Assembly: GCF_040253615.1 (NCBI RefSeq) | Contig: NZ_JBEJGY010000004.1 | Location: forward strand, 2,542,001-2,606,000 | DNA from: Streptomyces sp. Edi4 | GTDB taxonomy: Bacteria; Actinomycetota; Actinomycetes; Streptomycetales; Streptomycetaceae | Length of the DNA: 64,000 bases | Direction of reading: 5' to 3' | Shown: positions 44,356 through 54,609 of the stretch, piece after piece | Layout: every line of letters begins with the position of its first letter | Position numbering within the stretch: position 1 is the stretch's first letter | Position numbers and translations under genes: made by a program | The notes under the pieces: generated by a model | The model's database searches: none | Seen by the model: the letters and a program-made list of their open reading frames with translations, nothing else | Told to the model about the DNA's origin: nothing

Positions 44356-45549
44356 CTACGCCGTTATCGGCCGCTGCACCCGGATCGACTGGAGCAGCCC
44401 TATGGCCACCCACACCGCGAACATCGAGGACCCTCCGTAGGAGACGAACGGCAGCGGGATGCCCGCGACCGGCATGATGCCGAGGGTCATGCCGATGTTC
44501 TCGAAGGACTGGAAGGCGAACCAGGCGATGATGCCGGCCGCGACGACGGTGCCGTACAGCTCGGTCGTCTCGCGGGCGATGCGGCAGGCGCGCCACAGGA
44601 TGACGCCGATCAGCACGATGATCAGGCCCGCGCCGACGAAGCCCAGCTCCTCGCCGGCCACGGTGAACACGAAGTCCGTCTGCTGTTCGGGGACGAACTG
44701 CCCGGTGGTCTGGGAGCCCTTGAAGAGTCCGGTGCCGGTGAGGCCGCCGGAGCCGATCGCGATCCTGGCCTGGCCGGTGTTGTAGCCGACGCCCGCCGGG
44801 TCGAGGTTGGGGTTGGCGAACGCCGCGAACCGGTTGATCTGGTACTTGTCCAGTATTCCGAGCGCGGCGACGAGGACGGCGCCGACCACGCCCGCGCCGA
44901 GCAGCCCGAAGATCCAGCGGTTGGAGGCCCCGGAGGACAGCAGCACGCCGAGGATGATCACCACGATGACCATGGTGGAACCGAGGTCGGGCATCAGCAT
45001 GATGCAGCCGATGGGGATCATCGCGAGGGCGAGGGCCTTCATCACCGTGCGGTGATCGGGGTGCTCCTGGTCGCCGGCGTCCACCCGCGCGGCGAGCAGC
45101 ATCGCCATGCACAGGATGATCGCGATCTTCGCGAACTCGGAGGGCTGGAGGGAGAATCCGCCGCCGAGCACGATCCAGGAGTGGGCGCCGTTGACGGTGG
45201 CGCCGAGCGGGGAGAGCACGGCGAGCAGCAGCAGGATGGAGAGCCCATACAGGATCGGGACCGCGCCGCGCAGGGTGCGGTGGCCGAGCCAGATGGTGCC
45301 GATCATCAGGCAGACCCCGATGCCGGCGTTCATGATGTGCCGGATCAGGAAAAAGTACGGGTCGCCCTGGTTGATGCTGGTGCGGTTGCGGGTGGCGGAC
45401 CACACCAGGAGCGAGCCGATGAGGCAGAGCGCGAGGGCCGAGAGGAGCAGCGGCCAGTCGAGTCTGCGCAGCACCGAGTCGCGGGCGGCGAGTCTGGCCA
45501 GGGTCCCGCGCTCCTTGGGGGCGTAGCGCTGGACGGAGAAGCCTGCCAT
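44356..45549 (-). CDS. rodA: RodA/SEDS peptidoglycan polymerase (Sfr in S. coelicolor)
   Basis: The protein has 397 residues with about ten transmembrane helices. SEDS signatures are present: GGGFSLQPSEFAKI, the loop with DLGSTMVI, and the C-terminal PFVSYGGSSM. RodA polymerises glycan strands from lipid II with a class B PBP as partner. The ATG at 45549 lies four bases after the mrdA stop, so the pair is cotranslated. It is the last gene of mreB-mreC-mreD-mrdA-rodA. In S. coelicolor this cluster is needed mainly for spore wall synthesis. Confidence 0.95.
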   Translation of the reverse strand: MAGFSVQRYAPKERGTLARLAARDSVLRRLDWPLLLSALALCLIGSLLVWSATRNRTSINQGDPYFFLIRHIMNAGIGVCLMIGTIWLGHRTLRGAVPILYGLSILLLLAVLSPLGATVNGAHSWIVLGGGFSLQPSEFAKIAIILCMAMLLAARVDAGDQEHPDHRTVMKALALAMIPIGCIMLMPDLGSTMVIVVIILGVLLSSGASNRWIFGLLGAGVVGAVLVAALGILDKYQINRFAAFANPNLDPAGVGYNTGQARIAIGSGGLTGTGLFKGSQTTGQFVPEQQTDFVFTVAGEELGFVGAGLIIVLIGVILWRACRIARETTELYGTVVAAGIIAWFAFQSFENIGMTLGIMPVAGIPLPFVSYGGSSMFAVWVAIGLLQSIRVQRPITA

Positions 45550-45553
45550 GGCG

Positions 45554-47812
45554 CTAGTCCCTTCGTGGGTTGCGGTTGTCGACGGTGCCGGCCGGGGAGG
45601 TGGCGGGCTGGGGCTGGCCGTCGGGCTGCTTGGTGCCGTTGCCCTGGTCGGGCTTGTCGGTCTTGTCCCCCTTGGCTCCCTTGTCCTTGGTCTTGCCGGC
45701 GTTGGGGTCGTAGGCGGTGACCGTGGGGGCGTCGATGGAGCCGTCGGGCTGGATCTTGGGCAGGGACTGCTCGGGCTGCGGGAGCAGGGCGCGCTTGAGG
45801 TCCTGGTTGCCGGCGTCGTCGATGCCGTACATCGCCTCGTAGATCTTGCGGACGGCCTCACCGGAGGCGCCGGAGCCCGTACCGGCCTGGGCGATCGTCA
45901 TCACGACCGTGTAGTCCTTGGAGTACGTGGCGAGCCAGGAGGTGGTCTGCTTGCCGTAGACCTCGGCGGTGCCGGTCTTGGCGTGCAGCTCGATCTTGTC
46001 CTGGGGCCAGCCCTGGAACTTCCAGGCGGCGGTGCCGCTGGTGACGACGCCCGCGAGGGCCTTGTTGAAGCCGTCGAGGGTGGCCTGGGTGACGGGGAGC
46101 TTCCCGTTGACCTTCGGCTTGATCTCCTGGACGGACTTGCCGTCGGCGCTGATGATCGCCTTGCCGATGGTGGGGGCGTGCATGGTGCCGCCGTTGGCGA
46201 TGGCCCCGTAGATCATGGCCTCCTGGATCGGCGTGACGAGGGTGTCGCCCTGGCCGATGGAGTAGTTGATCGAGTCGCCCTCACGCATCTTGTTGCCTTC
46301 GAGGCAGTTCTCGTACGCGATCTTCTCGACGTAACTGCCGTCCTTCTTGCCGGTCCTGCACCAGCTGTCCTTGTTGGCGCTCCAGTAGTTCTCCTTCCAC
46401 TGGCGGTCCGGGACGCGGCCGGTGACCTCGTTGGGCAGGTCGACGCCGGTGATCTTGCCGAGGCCGAACTGGTGGGCGGCCTTGTAGAAGTAGTCCTTGG
46501 GCTGGCCCTTCTTGGGGTTGATTCCGCCGTCCTTCTTCCACTCGTTGTCGGCGAGTCCGTAGAAGACGGTGTCGCAGGAGACCTCGAGGGCGCGCCCGAG
46601 CGAGATGGGGCCGAAGTTCTCGCCCTCGAAGTTCTTGAAGACCTGACCGCCCACGGAGTACGAGCTGGTGCAGGGGTAACCGCCGTCCCACTTGTAGCCG
46701 GCTTCGACGGCGGCGGCGGTGGAGACCACCTTGAACGTCGAACCGGGCGCGGCCTGACCCTGTATGGCGCGGTTCAGGAGCGGATAGTTGCCGTCCTTGC
46801 CGGTGAGCGTCTGGTAGTCCTTGCCGGAGATGCCGCCGACCCAGACGTTGGGGTCGTAGGTGGGCGCCGAGGCCATGGCGACGATCCGCCCGGTCTTGGC
46901 CTCCATGACGACGACCGCGCCGGAGTCGGCCTTGTAGTTCTCGTTGGTGATCTTGTCGTACTGCTGGCGGGCCTCGACCATCGCGTTGTTGAGCTCGTAC
47001 TCGGCGACGGCCTGCACGCGTGCGTCTATCGAGGTGACGACGTTGGCGCCGGGCTGCGCCTTGTCGCTCTCGGCCTGGCCGATGACCCGGCCGAGGTTGT
47101 CGACCTCGTAGCGGGTCACGCCCGCCTTGCCGCGCAGCTGCTTGTCGTAGGTGCGCTCCAGGCCCGAGCGGCCGACCTGGTCGGAGCGCAGATAGGGCGA
47201 GTCGGTGTCCTTGGCCTTGGTGATCTCGTCGTCGGTGACGGGCGAGAGGTAGCCGAGCACCTGGGCGGTGTTGGACTTGCCGGGCCCGGGATAGCGGCGC
47301 ACGGCGGTGGGGTCGGCGGTGATGCCGGGGAAGTCCTCGGAGCGCTCGCGGATCTGGAGGGCCTGCTGGGTGGTGGCCTTGTCGGTGACGGGGATCGGCT
47401 GGTACGGGGAGCCGTTCCAGCAGGGCTTGGGGGTCTTGGCGTCACAGAGCCTGACCTTGTCCATGACCTCCTGCGGCTTCATGCCGAGGACGGCGGCGAG
47501 GCGGGTCAGGACGGCCTTGCCGCGGTCGGGCATCTTGGACAGGTCGGTGCGGGAGGCGGAGACCACAAGGCGCGTCTCGTTGTCGGCGAGCGGGACGCCG
47601 CGCGCGTCGAGGATCGAGCCGCGCACGGCGGGCTGGACGACCTGCTGGACGTGGTTGTTCTTGGCCTCGTCCTCGTACTGCCGGCCGTTGCGGATCTGGA
47701 GGTACCACAGGCGTCCGCCCAGCGTGAGCAGGAGCGAGAAGACCAGGACCTGGATGATGACGAGCCGGATCCGCACCCGGGGGGTGCGGCCCGTCTCGGG
47801 GATGTTGCTCAT
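45554..47812 (-). CDS. mrdA: Penicillin-binding protein 2 (class B transpeptidase)
   Basis: The protein has 752 residues: a short cytoplasmic part, one transmembrane anchor (about 15-35), a dimerisation/pedestal domain and a transpeptidase domain. The catalytic SxxK is in APGSTFKVV (about residue 358), with HAKTGTAEV (KTG) near 609. The last 80 residues are a Lys/Asp/Gln/Pro-rich extracellular tail, longer than in model rods. It cross-links peptidoglycan with RodA and MreC. The ATG at 47812 is chosen with GGGGG about 12 bases upstream; a GTG at 47848 overlapping mreD is possible. Confidence 0.95.
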   Translation of the reverse strand: MSNIPETGRTPRVRIRLVIIQVLVFSLLLTLGGRLWYLQIRNGRQYEDEAKNNHVQQVVQPAVRGSILDARGVPLADNETRLVVSASRTDLSKMPDRGKAVLTRLAAVLGMKPQEVMDKVRLCDAKTPKPCWNGSPYQPIPVTDKATTQQALQIRERSEDFPGITADPTAVRRYPGPGKSNTAQVLGYLSPVTDDEITKAKDTDSPYLRSDQVGRSGLERTYDKQLRGKAGVTRYEVDNLGRVIGQAESDKAQPGANVVTSIDARVQAVAEYELNNAMVEARQQYDKITNENYKADSGAVVVMEAKTGRIVAMASAPTYDPNVWVGGISGKDYQTLTGKDGNYPLLNRAIQGQAAPGSTFKVVSTAAAVEAGYKWDGGYPCTSSYSVGGQVFKNFEGENFGPISLGRALEVSCDTVFYGLADNEWKKDGGINPKKGQPKDYFYKAAHQFGLGKITGVDLPNEVTGRVPDRQWKENYWSANKDSWCRTGKKDGSYVEKIAYENCLEGNKMREGDSINYSIGQGDTLVTPIQEAMIYGAIANGGTMHAPTIGKAIISADGKSVQEIKPKVNGKLPVTQATLDGFNKALAGVVTSGTAAWKFQGWPQDKIELHAKTGTAEVYGKQTTSWLATYSKDYTVVMTIAQAGTGSGASGEAVRKIYEAMYGIDDAGNQDLKRALLPQPEQSLPKIQPDGSIDAPTVTAYDPNAGKTKDKGAKGDKTDKPDQGNGTKQPDGQPQPATSPAGTVDNRNPRRD

Positions 47813-47831
47813 GCGGTGGCGGCCCCCTGGT

Positions 47832-48506
47832 TCACAGTCGCTTGACACCCTTGATACGGCCCGCCCGGGCCGCTCTGTTCCTGGCGGCCTTGATCCGCAG
47901 CCCGCCGCGCTGGTTGCCGATGCGCAGGCCGGTGCCGCCGGAGAGCCAGCCGGAGCCGATGTTGTTCCTGGGGCTGCCGTTGCCGGTGGTGTCCGCGAGC
48001 GGGTCGTTCTCGGCGCGCCGGGCGATCGCCATGATCAGCGGCACGGTGAACGGCGCGAGCAGCAGATCGTAGAGCGCGGCCGTGAACAGCAGCCCGGGCA
48101 GGCCGACATGGCGGGCCGCGGTGTCTCCCACCAGGGCGCCCACCGTGGCGTAGAGCAGCGTCGAGCCGATGGCCGCGCCGACCACCACCATCATCGGTCC
48201 CGCCGCGCTGCGCAGCCGCCCGTGGTCGGGCTTGGCCAGGCCCGCGAGGTAGCCGATCACGCACAGGACCAGGGCGTAGCGCCCGGCGGCGTGGTCGGCG
48301 GGGGGCGCGAGGTCGGCGAGCAGGCCCGCGCCGAAGCCGACGAAGGCGCCGCCGACGTGGCCGTAGACCAGGGCCAGACCAAGGACGGTCAGGAGTACCA
48401 AGTCCGGTACGGCGCCGGGCAGTTGGAGGCGGGCGAGGATGCTCACCTGGACGACGAGGGCGACGACGACCAGGGCGGCGGAGAGGATGACCCTGTTGAC
48501 ACGCAT
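47832..48506 (-). CDS. mreD: Rod shape-determining membrane protein MreD
   Basis: This 224-residue protein has about five or six hydrophobic helices. The GHVGGAFVGFGAGLLADLAPP region in the first half is typical of MreD. A basic C-terminal extension of about 60 residues beyond the last helix is longer than in E. coli and may be cytoplasmic. It lies between mreC and mrdA with short spacers and is assigned by both sequence and position. Confidence 0.92.
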   Translation of the reverse strand: MRVNRVILSAALVVVALVVQVSILARLQLPGAVPDLVLLTVLGLALVYGHVGGAFVGFGAGLLADLAPPADHAAGRYALVLCVIGYLAGLAKPDHGRLRSAAGPMMVVVGAAIGSTLLYATVGALVGDTAARHVGLPGLLFTAALYDLLLAPFTVPLIMAIARRAENDPLADTTGNGSPRNNIGSGWLSGGTGLRIGNQRGGLRIKAARNRAARAGRIKGVKRL

Positions 48507-48518
48507 CTGGATCAGCTC

Positions 48519-49640
48519 CTACTGCTCGCCGTCGGCGTTGGCTTGGCCGTTGGGGTCGCCGCCCGGGGGCGGGTTCGCGTTGGCGTTGCCGTCGGGGGCC
48601 TGCGCGGTGCCGGCCGGCACGTTGGGCTTGCCGGCCTGGGGGCTGGGCTTGGCGTTCGGGTCGGCGCCCTGGTTCGCGTCGGCGCTCTGGTCGGCGATGT
48701 TCGTGTTGCCCTGGCCATTGGGGGTCGCGGCGCCGGTGGGGGTGGCCGTGACCGTGACCGTGGGCGTCGGGGTGGGCTGGGGCTTGGCGGGCAGCACCTG
48801 GTCGCGCGGGTCGGTGCGCGGGGCCTGGACGACGACGCCGACGATGTCGAGCTTGGTGAAGCCGACGTAGGGGCGTACGTAGATGGTGCGCGTGAGGTCG
48901 CCGCCGGAGGGGTCGACCTTGACGACCTCGCCGACCGGGACGCCGGGCACGAACGGCTTGTCGGCCTGCGAGCCGAAGGTCACCAGACGGTCGCCGGGGC
49001 TCACCTTGGCCTTGCCGTTGAGCAGTTGGACCGACAGCGGCCGGTCTCCGTGGCCGGTGGCGAAGCCGAGCTCGTCGCTCTTCTCCATCCGGGTGCCGAC
49101 GGTGAAGTCGGGGTCGTTGGCGAGCAGCACGGTGGAGGTGGAGGGCCCCACCGTCGTGACCCGCCCGACCAGGCCGTCGCCGTTGAGCACCGTCATGTCG
49201 CGCTGGATGCCGTCGTTGGACCCGGCGTCGATGGTGACCGTCCAGGAGAAGCCCTGGGCCGCTCCTATGGCGACGACCTGGGCGGCCTTGATGCCGTACT
49301 GGCCCTCGCCGGCGGTCTTGAGCATCGAGTCGAGCTGGCCCAGGCGGCTGCGGTTGCGGGCGTCGCTGCCGAGCCGCTGCTTGAGCGCCTCGTTCTCGGC
49401 CTGGAGGGCGGCGATCTTGTCGTGGCGCTTGCCGGAGTCGCGTACCGCGCCGATCGCGTTGCCGACCGGGTCGACGGCGCCGGCGACCCCGTTCTCCACC
49501 GGTCCGAAGACGGCGGCGGCGGCCTGCCGGGCACCGTCCACCGGTGAATTCGCCCCGCCTCTGATATCGACCGTGATCAGCGCGAACGCTACGGCGATCA
49601 GCAGCACCAGGAGCAGCCGGCTCTCTCGTGTGTCCCTCAC
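48519..49640 (-). CDS. mreC: Rod shape-determining protein MreC
   Basis: The protein has 373 residues: an N-terminal membrane anchor (about 8-28), a coiled coil (about 60-95, KIAALQAENEALKQRL) and the beta-barrel MreC domain up to about 280 (VLLANDPDFTVGTR). The last 90 residues are a Pro/Asn/Gly-rich, probably disordered extracytoplasmic tail. MreC links PBP2-RodA to MreB. GTG start at 49640; GAGGAAGG lies about 14 bases upstream, so the true start may be slightly different. Confidence 0.93.
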   Translation of the reverse strand: MRDTRESRLLLVLLIAVAFALITVDIRGGANSPVDGARQAAAAVFGPVENGVAGAVDPVGNAIGAVRDSGKRHDKIAALQAENEALKQRLGSDARNRSRLGQLDSMLKTAGEGQYGIKAAQVVAIGAAQGFSWTVTIDAGSNDGIQRDMTVLNGDGLVGRVTTVGPSTSTVLLANDPDFTVGTRMEKSDELGFATGHGDRPLSVQLLNGKAKVSPGDRLVTFGSQADKPFVPGVPVGEVVKVDPSGGDLTRTIYVRPYVGFTKLDIVGVVVQAPRTDPRDQVLPAKPQPTPTPTVTVTATPTGAATPNGQGNTNIADQSADANQGADPNAKPSPQAGKPNVPAGTAQAPDGNANANPPPGGDPNGQANADGEQ

Positions 49641-49711
49641 GTGCGGCGGCCGTGCCTTCCTCGTAGGAATGTGGGTGATCTACAAGATCTCTTCGATCTG
49701 TATATCAACGA

Positions 49712-49747
49712 TCCGCCGTACGGGTCGGCAGTGACCCATACGGCGGA
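49712..49747 (-). terminator. Hairpin between mreB and mreC
   Basis: TCCGCCGTACGGGTC (49712-49726) pairs with GACCCATACGGCGGA (49733-49747) around a six-base loop, with one mismatch. It follows the mreB stop by 15 bases. It could terminate part of the transcripts so that mreB is made in excess over mreCD. Confidence 0.8.
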
Positions 49748-49762
49748 CGGCGGGCCCGGAGG

Positions 49763-50782
49763 CTACCTGCGGGGCTGGGCGTCGAGCACCTGCTGGAGGG
49801 CTTCGAACTCCTCCACGCACTTGCCGGAGCCGAGGGCCACGGAGTCCAGCGGGTCCTCGGCGATGTGGATCGGCATGCCGGTCTCGCGGCGCAGCCGCTC
49901 GTCGAGGCCGCGCAGCAGGGCGCCGCCGCCGGTCAGGACGATGCCGCGGTCCATGATGTCGCCGGAGAGCTCGGGCGGGCACTTGTCCAGGGTCGTCTTG
50001 ACCGCGTCGACGATCGCGTTGACCGGCTCCTCGATCGCCTTGCGCACCTCGGCCGCGGAGATCACCACGGTCTTGGGCAGCCCCGAGACGAGGTCGCGGC
50101 CGCGGATCTCGGTGTGCTCGTCCTTGTCGAGGTCGTAGGCCGAACCGATCGTGATCTTGATCTGTTCCGCGGTGCGCTCACCGAGAAGGAGGGAGTACTC
50201 CTTCTTGATGTGCTGGATGATCGCGTTGTCCAGCTCGTCGCCCGCGACCCGGATCGACTGCGCCGTGACGATTCCGCCGAGCGAGATCACGGCGACCTCG
50301 GTGGTGCCGCCACCGATGTCCACGACCATGTTGCCGGTGGCCTCGTGGACCGGCAGACCCGAGCCGATGGCCGCGGCCATGGGCTCTTCGATGATGTGCA
50401 CCTGGCGGGCACCGGCCTGGGTGGAGGCCTCGATGACGGCGCGGCGCTCGACTCCCGTGATGCCCGAGGGCACACAGACCACGACGCGCGGACGGGCCAG
50501 GTACCGGCGCTTGTGGATCTTCAGGATGAAGTAGCGGAGCATCCGCTCGGTGATCTCGAAGTCGGCGATCACGCCGTCCTTCAGGGGCCGTACGGCGACG
50601 ATGTTGCCCGGCGTGCGGCCGATCATCTTCTTGGCTTCCGCGCCGACCGCGAGGATGCCGCCGGTGTTGGTGTTGATGGCGACGACGGACGGCTCGTTCA
50701 GGACGATTCCGCGGCCCCTGACGTACACCAGCGTGTTGGCGGTCCCGAGGTCGACAGCCATGTCACGGCCGATGAACGACAT
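49763..50782 (-). CDS. mreB: Actin-like cell-shape protein MreB
   Basis: This 339-residue bacterial actin begins [21 protein letters not shown]. Nucleotide-binding blocks are [23 protein letters not shown] and [13 protein letters not shown]. MreB forms membrane-bound filaments that position wall synthesis; in S. coelicolor it acts in spore wall assembly. The ATG at 50782 has GGGGAG seven bases upstream; a second in-frame ATG five codons earlier lacks one. First gene of the mre operon. A closely similar gene lies 2.8 kb away at 53557-54564. Confidence 0.97.
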   Translation of the reverse strand: MSFIGRDMAVDLGTANTLVYVRGRGIVLNEPSVVAINTNTGGILAVGAEAKKMIGRTPGNIVAVRPLKDGVIADFEITERMLRYFILKIHKRRYLARPRVVVCVPSGITGVERRAVIEASTQAGARQVHIIEEPMAAAIGSGLPVHEATGNMVVDIGGGTTEVAVISLGGIVTAQSIRVAGDELDNAIIQHIKKEYSLLLGERTAEQIKITIGSAYDLDKDEHTEIRGRDLVSGLPKTVVISAAEVRKAIEEPVNAIVDAVKTTLDKCPPELSGDIMDRGIVLTGGGALLRGLDERLRRETGMPIHIAEDPLDSVALGSGKCVEEFEALQQVLDAQPRR

Positions 50783-50979
50783 TTTGTTGCTCCCCATGAG
50801 GATGCGTCCGGCCTTCCCTATTCGAGCGTTGACGGCTTCTCAGGTCGGCGAGGTGGGTGCGATGAGCGTGAGGCCCCATCGTAGTCCGGCCCGCACGGAC
50901 ACGGCGCGGTGGTCCACCTCAGTATGGGTGACGTCGTGTCGGGGCGATGCGTTCCCGAAGTCGGCCCGCATATGCCCAA

Positions 50980-51006
50980 GGGCGACCGAAATTCCTTCGG
51001 TCGCCC
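50980..51006 (-). terminator. Terminator after ndk
   Basis: GGGCGACCGAA (50980-50990) pairs perfectly with TTCGGTCGCCC (50996-51006) around a five-base loop, about 40 bases past the ndk stop. The remaining spacer up to mreB (50783-50979) shows no gene and should hold the mreB promoter. Confidence 0.88.
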
Positions 51007-51048
51007 CAGGTCGTGAGCGCTATATGGCGGACATTCCGTCAGTAACGG

Positions 51049-51462
51049 TCAGTCGCGGCCCGGGAAGAAAATCTTCAGTTCCCGCTCGGCGGACTCGGCC
51101 GAATCCGAGGCGTGGATGAGGTTTTCCCGGACGATGGTGCCGAAATCGCCGCGAATGGAACCGGGGGCGGCCGCGATCGGGTCGGTGGGGCCCGCCAATT
51201 GGCGTACTCCCTCGATGACGCGCTCGCCCTCGACCACCAGGGCGACGACCGGGCCCGAGGACATGAAGGCCACCAGCGGCTCGTAGAAGGGCTTGCCCTT
51301 GTGCTCGCCGTAGTGCTGCTCCAGGGTGTCCTGGTCCAGGGAGCGCAGCTCAAGAGCGCGGATGCTCCAGCCGGCCTTGCGCTCGATGCGGCTGATCACC
51401 TCGCCGATCAGGCCACGGCGAACGGTGTCGGGCTTGAGCAGGACCAGGGTGCGCTCGGTCAT
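51049..51462 (-). CDS. ndk: Nucleoside diphosphate kinase
   Basis: This 137-residue enzyme transfers the terminal phosphate between nucleoside tri- and diphosphates. It begins ERTLVLLKPDTVRRGL. The phospho-accepting histidine is in NLIHASDSAESAERE near residue 117. Standard length. AGGAG lies about 11 bases before the ATG. Confidence 0.97.
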   Translation of the reverse strand: MTERTLVLLKPDTVRRGLIGEVISRIERKAGWSIRALELRSLDQDTLEQHYGEHKGKPFYEPLVAFMSSGPVVALVVEGERVIEGVRQLAGPTDPIAAAPGSIRGDFGTIVRENLIHASDSAESAERELKIFFPGRD

Positions 51463-51573
51463 GGTGTGCGGATCTCCTTGCAGGCATTACGGGTGCGGTG
51501 AGGCGAGGCTACCGGGTGACGCCGAACGGGTGGCATCCGGACTCGGCCAAGCCCCGCCATCGCAGCACCGCCC

Positions 51574-51945
51574 CTACTGCGCCTGCGCCTCGGCCTGCGC
51601 CCCGGTCCCCGCCTGGGCCTGCGCGGCGAACCGCGCCTTCGCCTCGTCGATCTTGCGGCCGTAGTGCACCGAGGCCCACCACAGGGCGCCGAACAGGACG
51701 CCCATGAAGAACATCGGCGGGACGGCGAACCCGCTCGCGACCAGGGCGATCTGGAGGCCCCAGCCGAGCGCGACGCCGCCGCGCCGGCCCAGCGTCCCGC
51801 ACAGCAGCACCGACAGCACCATGCCGATGCCGCAGACCGTCCACACGGTGGTGGTGGCCAGGTCCGGGTCCTTCATCGCGACCAGGCCCGCGAAGGCGAT
51901 CACGAAGAATTCACCGATCAGGGTGGACGCGCAGAGCGTACGCAT
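51574..51945 (-). CDS. DUF4233 membrane protein
   Basis: This 123-residue protein has three hydrophobic helices in the first 95 residues (LIGEFFVIAFAGLVAM at the start) and an Ala/Gln-rich tail (AQAQAGTGAQAEAQAQ). The sequence and its position directly after folC match the actinobacterial DUF4233 family of unknown function. The ATG lies a few bases after the folC stop, so it is cotranscribed with folC. Confidence 0.85.
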   Translation of the reverse strand: MRTLCASTLIGEFFVIAFAGLVAMKDPDLATTTVWTVCGIGMVLSVLLCGTLGRRGGVALGWGLQIALVASGFAVPPMFFMGVLFGALWWASVHYGRKIDEAKARFAAQAQAGTGAQAEAQAQ

Positions 51946-51949
51946 CGGG

Positions 51950-53455
51950 TCAGCCCCTCTTCAGCATGAGCCGGGCGTCGCCGACCGTGAACACGGAACC
52001 GGTGATCAGGACGCCCGCTCCCGCGTACTCGTCCTCCTCCTCGGCCAGGGTGATGGCGGCCTCGATCGCGTCGTCCAGGCGCGGTTCGACCACGACGCGC
52101 TCGTCGCCGAACACCTCGACGGCGAGCGCGGCCAGTTCGTCCACGTCCATGGAGCGCGCGGTGGTGTTGGCGGTGACCACGATCTCGGCGAAGACCGGCT
52201 CGAACGCCTCGAGCAAACCCTTGACGTCCTTGTCGGCGCTCGCGGCGACCACGCCGATCAGGCGCGAGAAGCCGAACGCCTCGGTCAGGCCCTCCGCGGT
52301 GGCCCGGGCGCCCGCGGGGTTGTGCGCCGCGTCCAGGACGACGGTGGGCGAGCGGCGCACGACCTCAAGGCGGCCGGGCGAGACCACGGAGGCGAACGCC
52401 TTGCGGACGGTGTCGAGGTCGAGCGGGCCCGGCTGCTGGGAGCCGACGCCGAAGAACGCCTCGACCGCGGCGAGCGCCACCGCCGCGTTGTGCGCCATGT
52501 GGGCCCCGTACAGCGGCAGGAAGATCTCCTCGTACTCACCGCCGAGGCCGCGCAGGGTCAGGAGCTGGCCGCCTACGGCGACCTCACGCCCCACGACGCC
52601 GAACTCCATGCCCTCGCGGGCCACCGTGGCGTCCGCCTCGACGGCCTTCTTCAGCATGACCTGCGCCGCGTCGACGGGCTGCTGGGCCAGGATCACCGTC
52701 GCGCCCTGCTTGATGATCCCGGACTTCTCGGTGGCGATCTCGCCGGTGGTGTTGCCGAGCCGGTCGGTGTGGTCGAGGTCGATCGGGGTGACGACGGCGA
52801 CGCCCGCCTCGATGACATTCGTCGCGTCCCAGGTGCCGCCCATGCCGACCTCGACGACCGCCACGTCGACGGGCGCGTCGGCGAAGGCCGCGTACGCCAT
52901 GCCGGTCAGGACCTCGAAGAAGGAGAGCCGGAACTCCTCGCGCGCGTCCACCATCTCGACGTACGGCTTGATGTCGTCATACGTCTCGACGAAGCGCTCG
53001 GCGGGGATCGGCAGGCCGTCCAGGCTGATGCGCTCGGTGATCGACTGGACGTGCGGCGAGGTGTAGCGCCCGGTGCGCAGCTCGAAGGCGCCGAGCAGGG
53101 CCTCGATCATCCGGGCGGTGGAGGTCTTGCCGTTGGTGCCGGTGATGTGGATCGTCGGGTACGCGCGCTGCGGCTCGCCCAGGACGTCCATCAGGGCGGC
53201 GATGCGGCGCACCGACGGCTCCAGCTTGGTCTCGCCCCAGCGGCCGGCGAGCTCGGTCTCCACCGCGCGCAGCGCCGCGTCGACCTCGGGGTCCGCGGGA
53301 CGGCCCGGCACGGCGTCGCCCTGGGGCGCTGCGCCGTGCGTGCGCAGGGTGCGGCTGCCTGCCTCGATCACCGCGAGGTCGGGGTCTCTGTCGGTCTCGG
53401 CCTCGACGATCTGATCGAAGTCGTCGGCTTCACTGGGGTCGGGCTGCTCGGTCAC
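51950..53455 (-). CDS. folC: Folylpolyglutamate synthase / dihydrofolate synthase
   Basis: This 501-residue Mur-ligase-type enzyme adds glutamates to folates. The ATP loop is [19 protein letters not shown] (about residue 110), followed by [11 protein letters not shown] and the metal-binding [14 protein letters not shown]. The C-terminal domain has [13 protein letters not shown]. An acidic N-terminal extension of about 65 residues precedes the catalytic domain. GTG start at 53455 with TAGACT six bases upstream. It is cotranscribed with the DUF4233 gene. Confidence 0.95.
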   Translation of the reverse strand: MTEQPDPSEADDFDQIVEAETDRDPDLAVIEAGSRTLRTHGAAPQGDAVPGRPADPEVDAALRAVETELAGRWGETKLEPSVRRIAALMDVLGEPQRAYPTIHITGTNGKTSTARMIEALLGAFELRTGRYTSPHVQSITERISLDGLPIPAERFVETYDDIKPYVEMVDAREEFRLSFFEVLTGMAYAAFADAPVDVAVVEVGMGGTWDATNVIEAGVAVVTPIDLDHTDRLGNTTGEIATEKSGIIKQGATVILAQQPVDAAQVMLKKAVEADATVAREGMEFGVVGREVAVGGQLLTLRGLGGEYEEIFLPLYGAHMAHNAAVALAAVEAFFGVGSQQPGPLDLDTVRKAFASVVSPGRLEVVRRSPTVVLDAAHNPAGARATAEGLTEAFGFSRLIGVVAASADKDVKGLLEAFEPVFAEIVVTANTTARSMDVDELAALAVEVFGDERVVVEPRLDDAIEAAITLAEEEDEYAGAGVLITGSVFTVGDARLMLKRG

Positions 53456-53461
53456 GGGTCC

Positions 53462-53467
53462 AGTCTA
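53462..53467 (-). promoter_or_regulatory. -10 box of a predicted leaderless folC promoter
   Basis: TAGACT lies six bases before the GTG start of folC, in the 100-bp spacer shared with the divergent MreB-like gene. Confidence 0.5.
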
Positions 53468-53556
53468 CGGAGAAGCACCGAGGGGACCTTGGACCCGCCC
53501 CTTTCGGGACGTTCGGCCCCCGGGTCCCACAGACTGTCCGGGCAAACTTGGCGATC

Positions 53557-54564
53557 ATGGACATAGGCATCGACCTCGGTACCGCCAACACGCTTCTCTA
53601 CGCCCGGGGGCAGGGCATCGTGCTCAATGAGCCGTCCGTGGTGGCGATGAAGGAGGGCGGCCGCTCGGCGCTCGCCGTAGGCACACAGGCCAAGGAGACC
53701 ATCGGCCGTACGCCTGGTTCGATCACCGCCATCCGGCCCCTGCGGGACGGCGTGATCAGCGACTACGAGGCGGCGGAGGAAATGATCCGCCACTTCGTGA
53801 AACAGGCCGTGCCCGGGCGCCGCCCGCGCACCCGCATGGTGGTGTGCGTGCCGAGCGGGGTGACCCCGGTGGAGCGGCGCGCCATCGTGCACGCCTCCCA
53901 GCGGGCCGGCGCGAAGGCCGTGCACCTCATCGAGGAGCCGATGGCGGCGGCGATCGGAGCCGGCCTGCCGGTCGCCGAGCCGCGCGGCTCGATGGTGGTG
54001 GACATCGGCGGCGGCACCACGGAGGTCGCCGTGATCTCACTCGGGGGCATCGTGACCTCGCAGTCCCTGCGGGTGGGCGGCGACCGCCTGGACACCGCGA
54101 TCACCGACTACGTGCGCAAGGAGCACGCGCTGCTCATCGGCGAGCGCACCGCCGAGGACGTCAAGTGCGCGATCGGGTCCGCGTGGCCGGTGCCGGGCAA
54201 CGCGGAACTGGAGGAGCGTACGTTCACGGTGCGGGGCCGCGAGAAGGTCAAGGGGCTGCCCATGACGCTCTTGCTCACGGCGCGCGAGGTGCGGGCCGCC
54301 CTCGACGAGCCCGTCGAGGCGATCATCGCGGCGGTGCGGGTCACCCTGGAGGAGTGCCCGCCGGAGCTCGCCGGTGACGTGATGGAGCACGGCATCGTGC
54401 TGACCGGCGGCGGCGCGCTGCTGCCGGGCCTTGATCTGCGCATCGCCTCGGCGACCGGCATCCCCGTGTTCGTCGCGGACGATCCGCTGGACTGTGTGGT
54501 GCTGGGCGCGGGCAAGTGCGTGGAGGACTTCGACCAGTTGCAGCGGCTCCTTGTGGGCACCTAG
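53557..54564 (+). CDS. Second MreB-like actin homologue
   Basis: This 335-residue protein is clearly similar to the MreB at 49763-50782: [61 protein letters not shown] and [14 protein letters not shown] all match. It lacks the N-terminal MSFIGRD residues and begins almost at the first nucleotide-binding strand, so membrane anchoring may differ. It runs opposite to the mre operon, between folC and valS. The ATG at 53557 is chosen; a TTG at 53548 would add three residues; neither has a clear ribosome-binding site. It may be an Mbl-type paralogue; S. coelicolor carries its mbl elsewhere, so this location is notable. Confidence 0.92.
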   Translation: MDIGIDLGTANTLLYARGQGIVLNEPSVVAMKEGGRSALAVGTQAKETIGRTPGSITAIRPLRDGVISDYEAAEEMIRHFVKQAVPGRRPRTRMVVCVPSGVTPVERRAIVHASQRAGAKAVHLIEEPMAAAIGAGLPVAEPRGSMVVDIGGGTTEVAVISLGGIVTSQSLRVGGDRLDTAITDYVRKEHALLIGERTAEDVKCAIGSAWPVPGNAELEERTFTVRGREKVKGLPMTLLLTAREVRAALDEPVEAIIAAVRVTLEECPPELAGDVMEHGIVLTGGGALLPGLDLRIASATGIPVFVADDPLDCVVLGAGKCVEDFDQLQRLLVGT

Positions 54565-54609
54565 AGCGGGCGTGCGGGGCGGCTCGGCCCACCGCCCGCG
54601 CGGGACGGC

